Origin: Microcoleus sp. FACHB-1515
Lineage (GTDB): Bacteria > Cyanobacteriota > Cyanobacteriia > Elainellales > Elainellaceae
Assembly: GCF_014696105.1 (NCBI RefSeq)
Contig: NZ_JACJPO010000056.1
Span: 124,001 to 188,000, forward strand
Direction: 5' to 3'
Length of the DNA: 64,000 nucleotides
In this document: piece after piece, positions 56,123-64,000 of the stretch
How the letters are laid out: every line of letters starts with the position of its first letter
Position numbering within the stretch: the stretch's first letter is position 1
Position numbers and translations under genes: made by a program
The notes under the pieces: model-generated
Database searches by the model: none
Told to the model about the DNA's origin: nothing
The model's input: only the letters and a program-made list of their open reading frames with translations

Positions 56123-56129
56123 CACCCGA

Positions 56130-57428
56130 CTAGCGCAGGGTGGGAACGCGCTGCGGCAAAACGCGAATCAAAATCGCATACAAGCCAGCGGCGATGATGA
56201 TGCCGTTGACAGCCGGAATTCCCCAGCCCAATCGACCGGAGAGAAATGCGATCGAGGCAGCAGCGACATAGGCGATGATGCCTGCCCAGTTGAAGGCGGG
56301 TTGGGGCGAATCCATTGCGGGAAACTGCCCTCTGTGCCGCAGCCAAAAATCCACCATAATAATGCCGCCGACCGGAGGAATGACCGATCCGAGGAAAATC
56401 AGGTAGGGAATAATCTGGTTGTAGATGCCGCTGAGGGAGAGGATGTAGGCCAGCGTTGCACCACCAAGAACAAAAATCGTCCGCTTGGTGACGCGAAAGA
56501 AATTTGCGCCAGCCATCGAAAAGGCATAGATCGTGTTGTCTTGCGTTGTCCAGACGTTGAGGATCAGCAAAATCAAGCCCCAAAACAGCAAACCCTGCTG
56601 CGCCATTGCCTGAATCAAATCTTCGCTGCCGTAAACAAGGGTGCAAAAGGCTCCGGCGAAGACGAGAATGCCGTTGACGACCAGAAACGCCAGAAGGGTG
56701 CTGCCGATCGCAGTCTTGCCCGTATCGGCAAAGCGGCTCCAGTTGGTCGATTGCGTGCCGCCGGAGATGAACGTGCCAATCACAACGGCGAGCGCGGCAG
56801 AGAAACTGAGGTTGCCTGTGGGTGCGATCGCCTGCAATTCGGCAAAGCTGCCGCCATCTCCGATCGCAATTCCCAAACTGATCGCCAGCAAAATCAACAT
56901 CGCAGGCACGGCCAAGCGGCTGAGCCAATCCATCGCCGTATAGCCAAAATACGCCGTCGCACAAAATCCATACGTGAAAATCAGCACAACCAGCCAGTTC
57001 CATGATTCCGGCAAACCGATGAGCTGATTGAGCGCTTGGGCGACAAAGGCATTGGTGACGGCATACCAGCCGATTTGCGTTGCCCCCAAAATGAAATCAA
57101 CCCAGCGCGACCCGACATTGCCAAAGCTAAACCGCGCCATCAGCACGGTTGCCAGTCCGCTTTTTTGCGCGATGTAGCCCAAAGCAGCGCAGTATGCACC
57201 CAAGATGATATTGCCGACCACAATGATCGCAATCAAATCGGGAAAGAAGCGAAAGGCGGGGCCAATTTGTCCGCCTGCAATCAGCGTGGTGGAGGTGAAG
57301 GCAAAGCCGATCATCAGCGGAGCCAGCGACCAGAACGATCGCCTTGCCGTCAGAGGAACTGGAGAAAGCGGATAATCCTGGCTGGCTTGTGTGGTCGATG
57401 CGCCAATGCCAGGTTCAGAAGTTGTCAT
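56130..57428 (-). CDS. codB: NCS1-family nucleobase permease (CodB-like)
   Basis: 432 residues from ATG 57428 (the open frame extends upstream without family features). About 12 membrane helices. NCS1 features: SFWSLAPLMIGFAFTSTTLI near the start, GYIAQKSGLATVLMARFSFG, QIGWYAVTNAFVAQALNQLI and WTTQDNTIYAFSMAGANFF. Transports cytosine or related bases with a cation, to judge from CodB. Its likely downstream enzyme is now a pseudogene, so the transporter's use in metabolism is doubtful. The exact substrate is unknown. Confidence 0.85.
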   Translation of the reverse strand: MTTSEPGIGASTTQASQDYPLSPVPLTARRSFWSLAPLMIGFAFTSTTLIAGGQIGPAFRFFPDLIAIIVVGNIILGAYCAALGYIAQKSGLATVLMARFSFGNVGSRWVDFILGATQIGWYAVTNAFVAQALNQLIGLPESWNWLVVLIFTYGFCATAYFGYTAMDWLSRLAVPAMLILLAISLGIAIGDGGSFAELQAIAPTGNLSFSAALAVVIGTFISGGTQSTNWSRFADTGKTAIGSTLLAFLVVNGILVFAGAFCTLVYGSEDLIQAMAQQGLLFWGLILLILNVWTTQDNTIYAFSMAGANFFRVTKRTIFVLGGATLAYILSLSGIYNQIIPYLIFLGSVIPPVGGIIMVDFWLRHRGQFPAMDSPQPAFNWAGIIAYVAAASIAFLSGRLGWGIPAVNGIIIAAGLYAILIRVLPQRVPTLR

Positions 57429-57729
57429 GGCTGCCCTTTCAAAATGTTTGAATCTGGGCTTATTGTTGAGCTTGTTCGGTTGCAGGACAGTATTCTGTGT
57501 GACGAAGACGAAGTGGCGATCGCCTCCGCAAAAGCAATCTGCCGCTCTGCATCTGCGTTTCATTCAATCTTGATTCGCTGAAGCGATCGACCATTGGAGA
57601 TAGGGATATGGCGATCAAAGGGATGCAGCACGCAAACTCGATCGTCAAAAGTTGCGATCGATTTTCATCATCGCGGTTTTGAGAGATTCCTGGGAATAAT
57701 TAGTTCGATCAATTCGCATTGCGATCGAG
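57429..57729. other. Intergenic region between codB and the histidine kinase gene
   Basis: About 300 bases holding divergent promoters that I cannot place. Several GATCG/CGATC motifs and HIP1-related octamers (for example 57518-57525) occur. No riboswitch of the purine or guanine type and no gene were recognised. Confidence 0.4.
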
Positions 57730-59958
57730 ATGATACACGCCCATCGCCTGCCGCTCAAACGAGCGATTAAGAAGATTCCCCTTCAGCTCATTCTCGTTGT
57801 TCCGTTCGTCATTCAAACCGTTTCTGCTGTTGGTCTGGTTGGGTTTTTCTCATTTCGCAGCGGTCAAAAAGCCGTCAGTGCGCTGGCCGATCAGCTCATT
57901 GATAAGACGAGCCAGCAGGTAAACGCTCATCTGAATCTGTATCTCGCCCTGCCGCAACAGCTCAACGAACTCAACGCAGGCGCGATCGTCACAGGCAAAA
58001 TCGATCTCAACAATGCAAAGGACAGCGAGCAGATTTTTTGGCAGCAGGCGAAAACCTTTGAAACCCTGAGCTACATCGGCTATGCGCTTCCAGATGGGCG
58101 GCAGTCCGGAGCGGGGCGCTGGCTCAATGGCGTCGATCTACTGCTGTATGAGAATTTGCCAGGTGAAGGTAAAACGTTTGATTTTTTGGCAGATGCAGCA
58201 GGAGAGCGAAGAGTGCTGCTGCAAAGCTATGACTACAATCCGCTCAGCGATTCGTGGTATGAGCGAGCGATCGCTGAGCGGCAGCCTGCCTGGAGCGCCA
58301 TCTATACGGCACAGGTGTCGAACATCATCGCAAATCAGCAACAAACTACAGAACCCAAACCTTATGTTGCAGTTTCAGCAGTCGCCCCGGTCTATCAGGG
58401 AACACAACTGCTGGCAATTTTAAATATCGATTTGCTGCTCACCAACATCAGCGAGTTTTTGCAGCAGCTTAAAGCGAGTCCCAACGGTGAAGTGTTTATT
58501 CTAGAGCGCGATGGCAACTTAGTTGGAAGTTCAAGCACCCATCCAATCTTGCAAACAACAGGCACAACCACAGAACGCCTCAGCGCATTCAATAGCCCTG
58601 ACCCGCTGCTGCACGCGATCGGTGAAACGGTAAAAACTCAAGGAATTGACCTCAACGCGATCGATCGTGCTCAACACTTAAAAGTGAGCGTTGCTGGAGA
58701 GCCGCAGTATGTGCGAATTACGCCTTGGCAAGACCGCTACGGCTTGAACTGGCTTGTCGTTGTGACCGTGCCAGAATCGTACTTTATGGCTCAGATCAAT
58801 GCCAACGCTCGCACGACAGCTTTGCTGTGTTTGGCGGCTTTGGGCGCAACGATCGCGCTGGGAATTTACACGGCTCGCTGGATTACGCGCCCAATTTTGC
58901 AGCTTGCTCAAGCTTCAAAAGCGATCGCCGCAGGCAAGCTCGATCAGCAATTAGAGTATACGGGCATTCAAGAAGTTGATGTCGTCAGCGACTCGTTTAA
59001 TCAGATGGCAGAGCAGCTTAACGAGTCGTTTCGCGAAATGGAAAATCGAGTAGAAGCTCGAACTGAAGCGCTCTCTCAAGCTTTAAAAGAACTGCGTCAA
59101 ACGCAAATTCAGCTTGTTCAAACCGAAAAGATGTCAAGTTTAGGACAGCTTGTGGCCGGAGTTGCACACGAAATTAATAATCCGGTCAATTTCATTCACG
59201 GCAATCTCACTTTTGCAGAACAATATTCGCAAGTGCTGCTCGAAAGCATTCAACACTATCAAAAATATGCGCCTGCTTTGCCAGATGAAATCCAAGCAGA
59301 AATTGACGAACTCGATTTAGAGTTTGTCAAGCAAGATTTGCCGAAAGTGCTTGCTTCGATGCAAACTGGAACCAGTCGAGTTGCAGAAATTATTCGATCG
59401 CTCCGCAATTTTTCACGCTTGGACGAAGACGGATTCAAAATTGTTGATATTCACGAAGGCATTGATAACACCTTGATGGTTTTGCATCATCGTCTTAAAG
59501 CATCGCTCGATCGACCTGAAATTAAAATCATTAAAAACTACAGTAATTTGCCGCCAATTGAATGTTGCCCTGGTCAACTCAATCAGGTGTTTATGAATCT
59601 TTTAAGCAATGCGATCGATGCCGTCGAAGAAGCTCGAATAGTGCGATCGGATCAGCACGCAAAGCAAGCTTTAAGCACAATCGAAGTTGTCACTGAGCAG
59701 CAGGACGATCGCACAGTTGCGATTCGAGTAATTGATAACGGCGCAGGTATTTCTAAGTCCGCTCAGGACAAACTATTTGATCCATTTTTTACAACTAAGC
59801 CTGTTGGCAAAGGAACGGGTCTTGGTCTTTCAATTAGCTATCAAATTATTAGCGATCGGCATCAGGGCAAACTGTATTGTCAGTCCACCTCTAGCAGCGG
59901 AACCGAGTTTGTCGTTGAGCTACCCATAACACAAAAGCGGACATCTATCGAGATTTGA
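57730..59958 (+). CDS. Membrane sensor histidine kinase (dCache-HAMP-HK)
   Basis: 742 residues. First helix LQLILVVPFVIQTVSAVGLV, a periplasmic double-Cache domain (about 45-350, with YIGYALPDGRQSGAGRWLNG), second helix (TALLCLAALGATIALGIYTA), HAMP (RPILQLAQASKAIAAGKLDQ), a coiled linker (REMENRVEARTEALSQALKE), then the kinase core: phospho-acceptor VAGVAHEINNPVNFIHGN, N-box NLLSNAIDAVEEA, DNGAGI and GKGTGLGLSIS. The HisKA type is the cyanobacterial EINNPVNFI subgroup. No response regulator gene adjoins. Confidence 0.92.
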   Translation: MIHAHRLPLKRAIKKIPLQLILVVPFVIQTVSAVGLVGFFSFRSGQKAVSALADQLIDKTSQQVNAHLNLYLALPQQLNELNAGAIVTGKIDLNNAKDSEQIFWQQAKTFETLSYIGYALPDGRQSGAGRWLNGVDLLLYENLPGEGKTFDFLADAAGERRVLLQSYDYNPLSDSWYERAIAERQPAWSAIYTAQVSNIIANQQQTTEPKPYVAVSAVAPVYQGTQLLAILNIDLLLTNISEFLQQLKASPNGEVFILERDGNLVGSSSTHPILQTTGTTTERLSAFNSPDPLLHAIGETVKTQGIDLNAIDRAQHLKVSVAGEPQYVRITPWQDRYGLNWLVVVTVPESYFMAQINANARTTALLCLAALGATIALGIYTARWITRPILQLAQASKAIAAGKLDQQLEYTGIQEVDVVSDSFNQMAEQLNESFREMENRVEARTEALSQALKELRQTQIQLVQTEKMSSLGQLVAGVAHEINNPVNFIHGNLTFAEQYSQVLLESIQHYQKYAPALPDEIQAEIDELDLEFVKQDLPKVLASMQTGTSRVAEIIRSLRNFSRLDEDGFKIVDIHEGIDNTLMVLHHRLKASLDRPEIKIIKNYSNLPPIECCPGQLNQVFMNLLSNAIDAVEEARIVRSDQHAKQALSTIEVVTEQQDDRTVAIRVIDNGAGISKSAQDKLFDPFFTTKPVGKGTGLGLSISYQIISDRHQGKLYCQSTSSSGTEFVVELPITQKRTSIEI

Positions 59959-60189
59959 GGCGCTAAAGCGATCGCAATCCGACTTAAGTCGAATCACTTT
60001 GTGTTCAGCTTGTCATCCGGATTTCGACGGAGTAGAATTACGGACATTCAGTCTTCACAAACTGTAAAGCGCTTTGATTGGACGAGCTAAATACTCGTAG
60101 ATTCTCGCGCGTCATTAAGGCCAAAAGCCTAACTTCTTGCTGCTGCAATACACCGTTTGAGTCACTTTGAATAGGAGCCTGAATCTGAA

Positions 60190-60660
60190 ATGACACCGAT
60201 CATGCTCGATCGCACCACGCGAACTGGAAAGCGTGCTGTTGCTGCAATTGATATTGCTCAAGGAACAACAATTCATCACATTCGCCACTATCAAATTCGT
60301 CATACTCCGACCTATACCAGTGTGCAGCTCAGCGCAAATTTGCACATCGAAGAATTGTATCTTGCCTCGCTCAATCACAGTTGCGATCCAAATGTTTTGA
60401 TTAATCTTGAAACTTTGGAATTGCAGGCCATTCGCGATATTGCTGTCGGAGAAGAACTGAGCTTTTTCTATCCCAGTACAGAATGGGAAATGGACGCGCC
60501 GTTTGACTGTTTGTGTCAGTCGCCTCGGTGCCTAAAGCGAATTGCTGGAGCAAAATATCTCTCGATCGAAACCTTGAGTCAGTACACACTCAATCGACAC
60601 ATCTGCGTTCAAATCTTCAGTAGCTTGGCGCAGGCGAGCCAGTTTGTACAGGCGGCCTAG
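60190..60660 (+). CDS. SET domain protein
   Basis: 156 residues. The SET core shows SLNHSCDPNVLINLETLELQ (NHSC at 62-65, forming the pseudoknot), IRDIAVGEELSFFYPSTEWE and a post-SET cysteine cluster CLCQSPRC (C107, C109, C114). It would bind S-adenosylmethionine and methylate lysine or a related amine. Bacterial SET proteins with a short post-SET motif occur near biosynthetic genes. It is 59 bases upstream of the A-T-R gene on the same strand and probably cotranscribed, so its substrate may be the tethered or released product. Confidence 0.82.
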   Translation: MTPIMLDRTTRTGKRAVAAIDIAQGTTIHHIRHYQIRHTPTYTSVQLSANLHIEELYLASLNHSCDPNVLINLETLELQAIRDIAVGEELSFFYPSTEWEMDAPFDCLCQSPRCLKRIAGAKYLSIETLSQYTLNRHICVQIFSSLAQASQFVQAA

Positions 60661-60719
60661 CTCGGCTGAGCACTTGCTATTAACTACAGCCATCTAATCA
60701 AAAATTCGGGCATTTCTAC

Positions 60720-63700
60720 ATGACGTTGTTGCATTCTGCTACACTCGTTGTGCTGTTTGAAGCACAAGTTCAACAAACGCCCGATCGCATCGCGCTGATC
60801 GAAGGCGATCGCCAGTTTACCTATCAAGAACTCAACGCCAAAGCCAATCAGCTTGCTCACGCGCTCAAGCAGTGTGACTGGGCAAACCACACGAACCTGG
60901 TGGCGATCGCGCTCGATCGATCTTGCGAATTTGTGATTGCCGTTTTGGGCGTGTTGAAGGCCGGATTTGCCTACATTCCGCTTGACCGATCGCTGCCTGA
61001 AAATCGCATTTTGCACATTCTTTCTGAAGCGCGATCGCCGCTGCTGACCACACAGGCGTTTGCGGGCGTCGAACTTCCGGTTCCCAGCTTCCACCTCGAT
61101 CGCGCTCAGCCTTTAATTCAGCGTCAAAGTACGGCCAATCCGGTCAGTTGCGTTCAGCCGAGCGATCTCGCTTACGTGATCTACACCTCTGGTTCGACCG
61201 GAGTTCCCAAAGGTGTGATGATCGAACACCGCTCTGCCGCTCACTACGCCGTGACAGCAGCGGCAGCATATGGCTTGACGCCGATCGATCGCGTGTTGCA
61301 GTGCTGCTCGCTCAGCTTTGATGCGGTGATTGAAGAATTATTCTGCACATTTGCGATCGGCGCAACATTGATCATCCGCAGCGAAGACATGCTGAGCACG
61401 GCAGCTTTTTTCTTGAGCGAATGTCAGCGATTGCAGATTAGCGCTTTGTTTGTGCCAACTGCGCTGTGGCACTTCCTCGCAACTGCTGTCGTTGAAGAGG
61501 CGCTGGAACTGCCCAAGACGCTGCATCTCATTAGCGTGGGCGGAGAACGAGCACGACCAGAATTGTTTCAGCGCTGGCGCGATCGCGTCGGCAACTCGAT
61601 TCGCTTGATCAACAGCTATGGGCCGACCGAGGCAACGGTTGTGGCAACGATGAGCGACTTATCGCAGCTCGAAGCAATCGAGGGCGAACTCCCCATCGGT
61701 GTGCCGATCGCCGGAGTCGAAGCTTACGTTCTCGATGCTGACCTGAATCCTGTTGCACCGTTTCAGGTCGGAGAGCTGTATTTGGGCGGGGTGGGAATTG
61801 CCAGAGGCTATCTAAATCAGCCGCAACTCACGCAGGAACGCTTCATTCTCAATCCGTTCGACAATTGCACTCGCCTCTATCGCACGGGCGATCGCGTGCG
61901 GATGCGATCGGATCAGCAGCTTGAATATGTCGGCAGAATCGATCATCAAGTTAAAGTGGCAGGTGGATTTCGCGTCGAACTGTTTGAGATTGAAGCTCAA
62001 ATCGCGCAGCATCCGAGCGTCGATCAAGCCGTTGTCATCGCAGCAGATCAGGGGCAGGGTGAAAAGTGCCTGATTGCCTATGTGGTTTTCCAATCGATTG
62101 TGTTTGAAGAAACGGTTGCCCTTGCAGAATTGCGATCGTTCTTGAAGCAGCAGCTACCCGCCTACATGATCCCGGTGCGGTTTGTGCCGCTAGACGCGCT
62201 GCCGCTTAGCCCAATCGGAAAAGTCGATCGCCAAAAGCTCGCGGCGCAATCTGTAGCAACTGAAATAGCGCCATCAACTCGATCGAACAGCTCGATCGCC
62301 GCTCAAATTGCCAATATCTTTCAAGGTCTGCTTCAGCAATCGATCGGCCTTGACGATAACTTCTTTGATTGGGGAGGAACGTCGCTGCTCGCCGCTCAAG
62401 CCCTCGCGCAGATCACTCGCACTTGGCAAGTGTCTGTGTGGATGCGTCAGTTTTATCAGTCACCCACGCCTGCGGCACTTGCTCAAATTGTGCTTGCTGC
62501 ACAGCAAGGCAAGCCATCGCTGAACGAGTCGATCGATTTTGAGGCGGAAGCTCAGTTTTCTCTGGAGGTCGATCGCGCCAAGCCCGTGCTGTCTGTCGCA
62601 GCCGCTCAAACCATTTTGCTGACGGGAGCCACCGGATTTTTGGGTGCGTTTCTGCTGCACGAACTGCTGCAAACTACGACGGCAACGATCGTCTGTCTCG
62701 TTCGGTGTCGCGATGCCACCGCAGGACAAGCCCGCCTGCAATCGATCCTGACCCAATATCACCTGTGGAATCCCGCCGATCGCGACCGGATTCAGATTCT
62801 ACCTGGCGATCTCGCCCAGCCTCGGCTTGGCCTCAGCGAAGCCGCATTTCTTCAGCTTGCCGATCGCGTTGAAGCGATTTATCACAGCGGCGCGATCGTT
62901 GATTTTATCAAACCCTATTCGCTGCTCAAAGCCGCCAACGTCCTTGGCACAGCAGAAATTCTGCGGCTTGCGAGCAGCGGCACGGCCATCAAACCGCTGA
63001 TTTACATTTCCACGATCGGCGTGTTTGGAGCGGCAGGCTACTTCACAGGCAACACCGTGATTCACGAGCAAACGCCGCTTTCAGTCAGCAAGCCATTTAT
63101 TGGCTTAGACGACGGCTATGCTCAAAGCAAGTGGGTCGCGGAACGAATGGTTCAGCAGGCACAGCAGAAATTGCCGATCGCAATCGTGCGACCAGGATTC
63201 ATTTTTGGTCACAGCCAAACTGGAGCCGCCAACCACAAAGACTACATTTCTCGCTTGATCAAAGGCTGCATCGAACTAGGCTGTGTATCGCCGATCTTTG
63301 GACAAAAAGATCAGATGGTTACGGTCGATTACGTGGCACGAGCGATCGTTTATCTTTCAAAAAGTTCTCAGCACATCGGCAAGATTTTTCATCTAACACC
63401 GCCCCCTGGCCGCGACATCAACACACACCAACTGTATCGGTTATTGGGAAAATTTGGCTACTCTCTTGATTGGGTGAGCTATTCAGAATGGACGCAACGA
63501 CTCGCCAGTTCTCCGACCAATTCGCTTTATCCGCTGCTGCCGTTATTTAGCGAACCTGTTTATCAGGGCAAATCTCTGATTGAACTTTACGAACACTGCC
63601 CAGACTACGACTGTTGCACAACGCAAGCAGCACTTGCAGCGATCGAAATGACATTTTCATCAATTGAGCCAGTCTTGCTCAAAACCTACCTGCCCGCTTG

Positions 63701-63794
63701 GATTCGCAGCGGATTTTTGACCCCGCCCGAAAAGGTTGAATTGTCAACAGTTCAGCCTCGGTTACTCACGTCTGCTACGGCACCTGAGCATTAG
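60720..63794 (+). CDS. Monomodular NRPS: adenylation - thiolation - thioester reductase
   Basis: 1024 residues. Adenylation domain (about 1-500): YVIYTSGSTGVPKGVMIEHR (A3), FDAVIEELF (A4, with the Asp that binds an amino group), NSYGPTEATV (A5), YRTGDRVRMRSDQQLEYVGR (A7-A8) and LSPIGKVDRQKL (A10). Thiolation domain with DNFFDWGGTSLLAAQAL, Ser at about 553. Reductase domain (about 630-1000): LLTGATGFLGAFLLHELL and the active-site YAQSKW (Y-x3-K). One amino acid is activated and released as an aldehyde or alcohol by NAD(P)H. No condensation domain, so no peptide bond is formed here. Confidence 0.9.
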   Translation: MTLLHSATLVVLFEAQVQQTPDRIALIEGDRQFTYQELNAKANQLAHALKQCDWANHTNLVAIALDRSCEFVIAVLGVLKAGFAYIPLDRSLPENRILHILSEARSPLLTTQAFAGVELPVPSFHLDRAQPLIQRQSTANPVSCVQPSDLAYVIYTSGSTGVPKGVMIEHRSAAHYAVTAAAAYGLTPIDRVLQCCSLSFDAVIEELFCTFAIGATLIIRSEDMLSTAAFFLSECQRLQISALFVPTALWHFLATAVVEEALELPKTLHLISVGGERARPELFQRWRDRVGNSIRLINSYGPTEATVVATMSDLSQLEAIEGELPIGVPIAGVEAYVLDADLNPVAPFQVGELYLGGVGIARGYLNQPQLTQERFILNPFDNCTRLYRTGDRVRMRSDQQLEYVGRIDHQVKVAGGFRVELFEIEAQIAQHPSVDQAVVIAADQGQGEKCLIAYVVFQSIVFEETVALAELRSFLKQQLPAYMIPVRFVPLDALPLSPIGKVDRQKLAAQSVATEIAPSTRSNSSIAAQIANIFQGLLQQSIGLDDNFFDWGGTSLLAAQALAQITRTWQVSVWMRQFYQSPTPAALAQIVLAAQQGKPSLNESIDFEAEAQFSLEVDRAKPVLSVAAAQTILLTGATGFLGAFLLHELLQTTTATIVCLVRCRDATAGQARLQSILTQYHLWNPADRDRIQILPGDLAQPRLGLSEAAFLQLADRVEAIYHSGAIVDFIKPYSLLKAANVLGTAEILRLASSGTAIKPLIYISTIGVFGAAGYFTGNTVIHEQTPLSVSKPFIGLDDGYAQSKWVAERMVQQAQQKLPIAIVRPGFIFGHSQTGAANHKDYISRLIKGCIELGCVSPIFGQKDQMVTVDYVARAIVYLSKSSQHIGKIFHLTPPPGRDINTHQLYRLLGKFGYSLDWVSYSEWTQRLASSPTNSLYPLLPLFSEPVYQGKSLIELYEHCPDYDCCTTQAALAAIEMTFSSIEPVLLKTYLPAWIRSGFLTPPEKVELSTVQPRLLTSATAPEH

Positions 63795-63852
63795 AATCCT
63801 GCTGGTAATCAAACTCGATTTTCCTATCGATCGAATTGATGGCTAGAACAGG

Positions 63853-63891
63853 TTTTCGTAGGGGAACGGTATTGCCACGCCCCTACGAAAA
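63853..63891 (+). terminator. Hairpin after the NRPS gene, probable dispersed repeat
   Basis: TTTTCGTAGGGG (63853-63864) pairs perfectly with CCCCTACGAAAA (63880-63891) around a 15-base loop; the stem carries T- and A-runs at its ends, so it can act as a terminator in both directions. GTAGGGG...CCCCTAC hairpins of this kind are scattered repeats in several cyanobacteria. Confidence 0.65.
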
Positions 63892-64000
63892 TTTACCCGA
63901 CTCGCCAATTCATTTAGTACTAGATAATCGAATTGCAACAACAAAAACTCATTTTTATTTAGCTTTTGAAATATTTGGGTTCTATATGGATTGAAAGTTC

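Noticed and set aside
56046-57005. A 319-codon + strand open frame under codB
   Set aside because: Antisense shadow of a membrane protein gene; the translation is charged, repetitive and without domain features.

Overview
This is a cyanobacterial chromosome segment. The palindrome GCGATCGC (HIP1) and its GCGATCG/CGATCGC halves occur at very high density on both strands. Gene content agrees: petM, ycf39, a caa3-type cta cluster of the cyanobacterial kind, groESL with CIRCE, cofG, xisH/xisI and many conserved cyanobacterial hypotheticals. A fraC-fraD pair suggests a filamentous strain. The species cannot be named from the sequence alone.

Layout. 1-5.4 kb: the tail of an AI-2E-family membrane protein, a thioredoxin-fold protein, an XRE regulator, a NYN/LOTUS-type protein, and a two-gene operon of a winged-helix-like protein plus an ATPase with a PD-(D/E)XK-like region and a helix-hairpin-helix tail. 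That operon is a candidate defence or DNA-transaction system. 5.4-13.1 kb: respiratory ctaC-ctaD-ctaE, divergent from ctaA-ctaB, an orphan ABC ATPase and two overlapping fluoride-channel genes. 13-26 kb: pentapeptide protein, Clp-fold serine protease, fraC-fraD, a two-domain cobalamin adenosyltransferase-like protein, a frameshifted membrane protein gene, two overlapping Ser/Thr kinases, a DUF790 protein and an NB-ARC STAND ATPase. 26-31 kb: acylphosphatase, CIRCE-controlled groES-groEL, a secreted glycine/alanine-rich protein and xisH-xisI.

30-45 kb: a very large hybrid histidine kinase, a class IV aminotransferase, cofG (deazaflavin), a DUF4142 protein, ruvC, a CHASE2-PAS-GGDEF cyclase, recQ, ycf39, an ArsR/SmtB regulator and the 34-codon petM. 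45-53.9 kb: a probable HD-domain gene remnant, ppx/gppA, a glycosyltransferase, folB, proA, a Uma2-type protein and panB. 53.9-57.4 kb: an amidohydrolase pseudogene next to a codB-like permease, split by what looks like two integron gene cassettes (SUKH/SMI1-KNR4 gene, then PIN toxin plus small partner). Each cassette ends in an attC-like site, and each cassette's own R'' box matches the sequence at its own left end. No integrase is in the window. 57.7-64 kb: a dCache histidine kinase, a SET-domain protein and an A-T-R monomodular NRPS/carboxylate reductase.

The most notable observations are the integrase-less cassette pair in the dead amidohydrolase gene, the two-gene ATPase/nuclease-like operon, the SET plus A-T-R pair, and a dispersed two-hairpin repeat that lies between groES and groEL, between recQ and ycf39, and as a partial copy acting as a terminator near 0.95 kb. 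No rRNA, convincing tRNA, CRISPR array or complete insertion sequence was seen.
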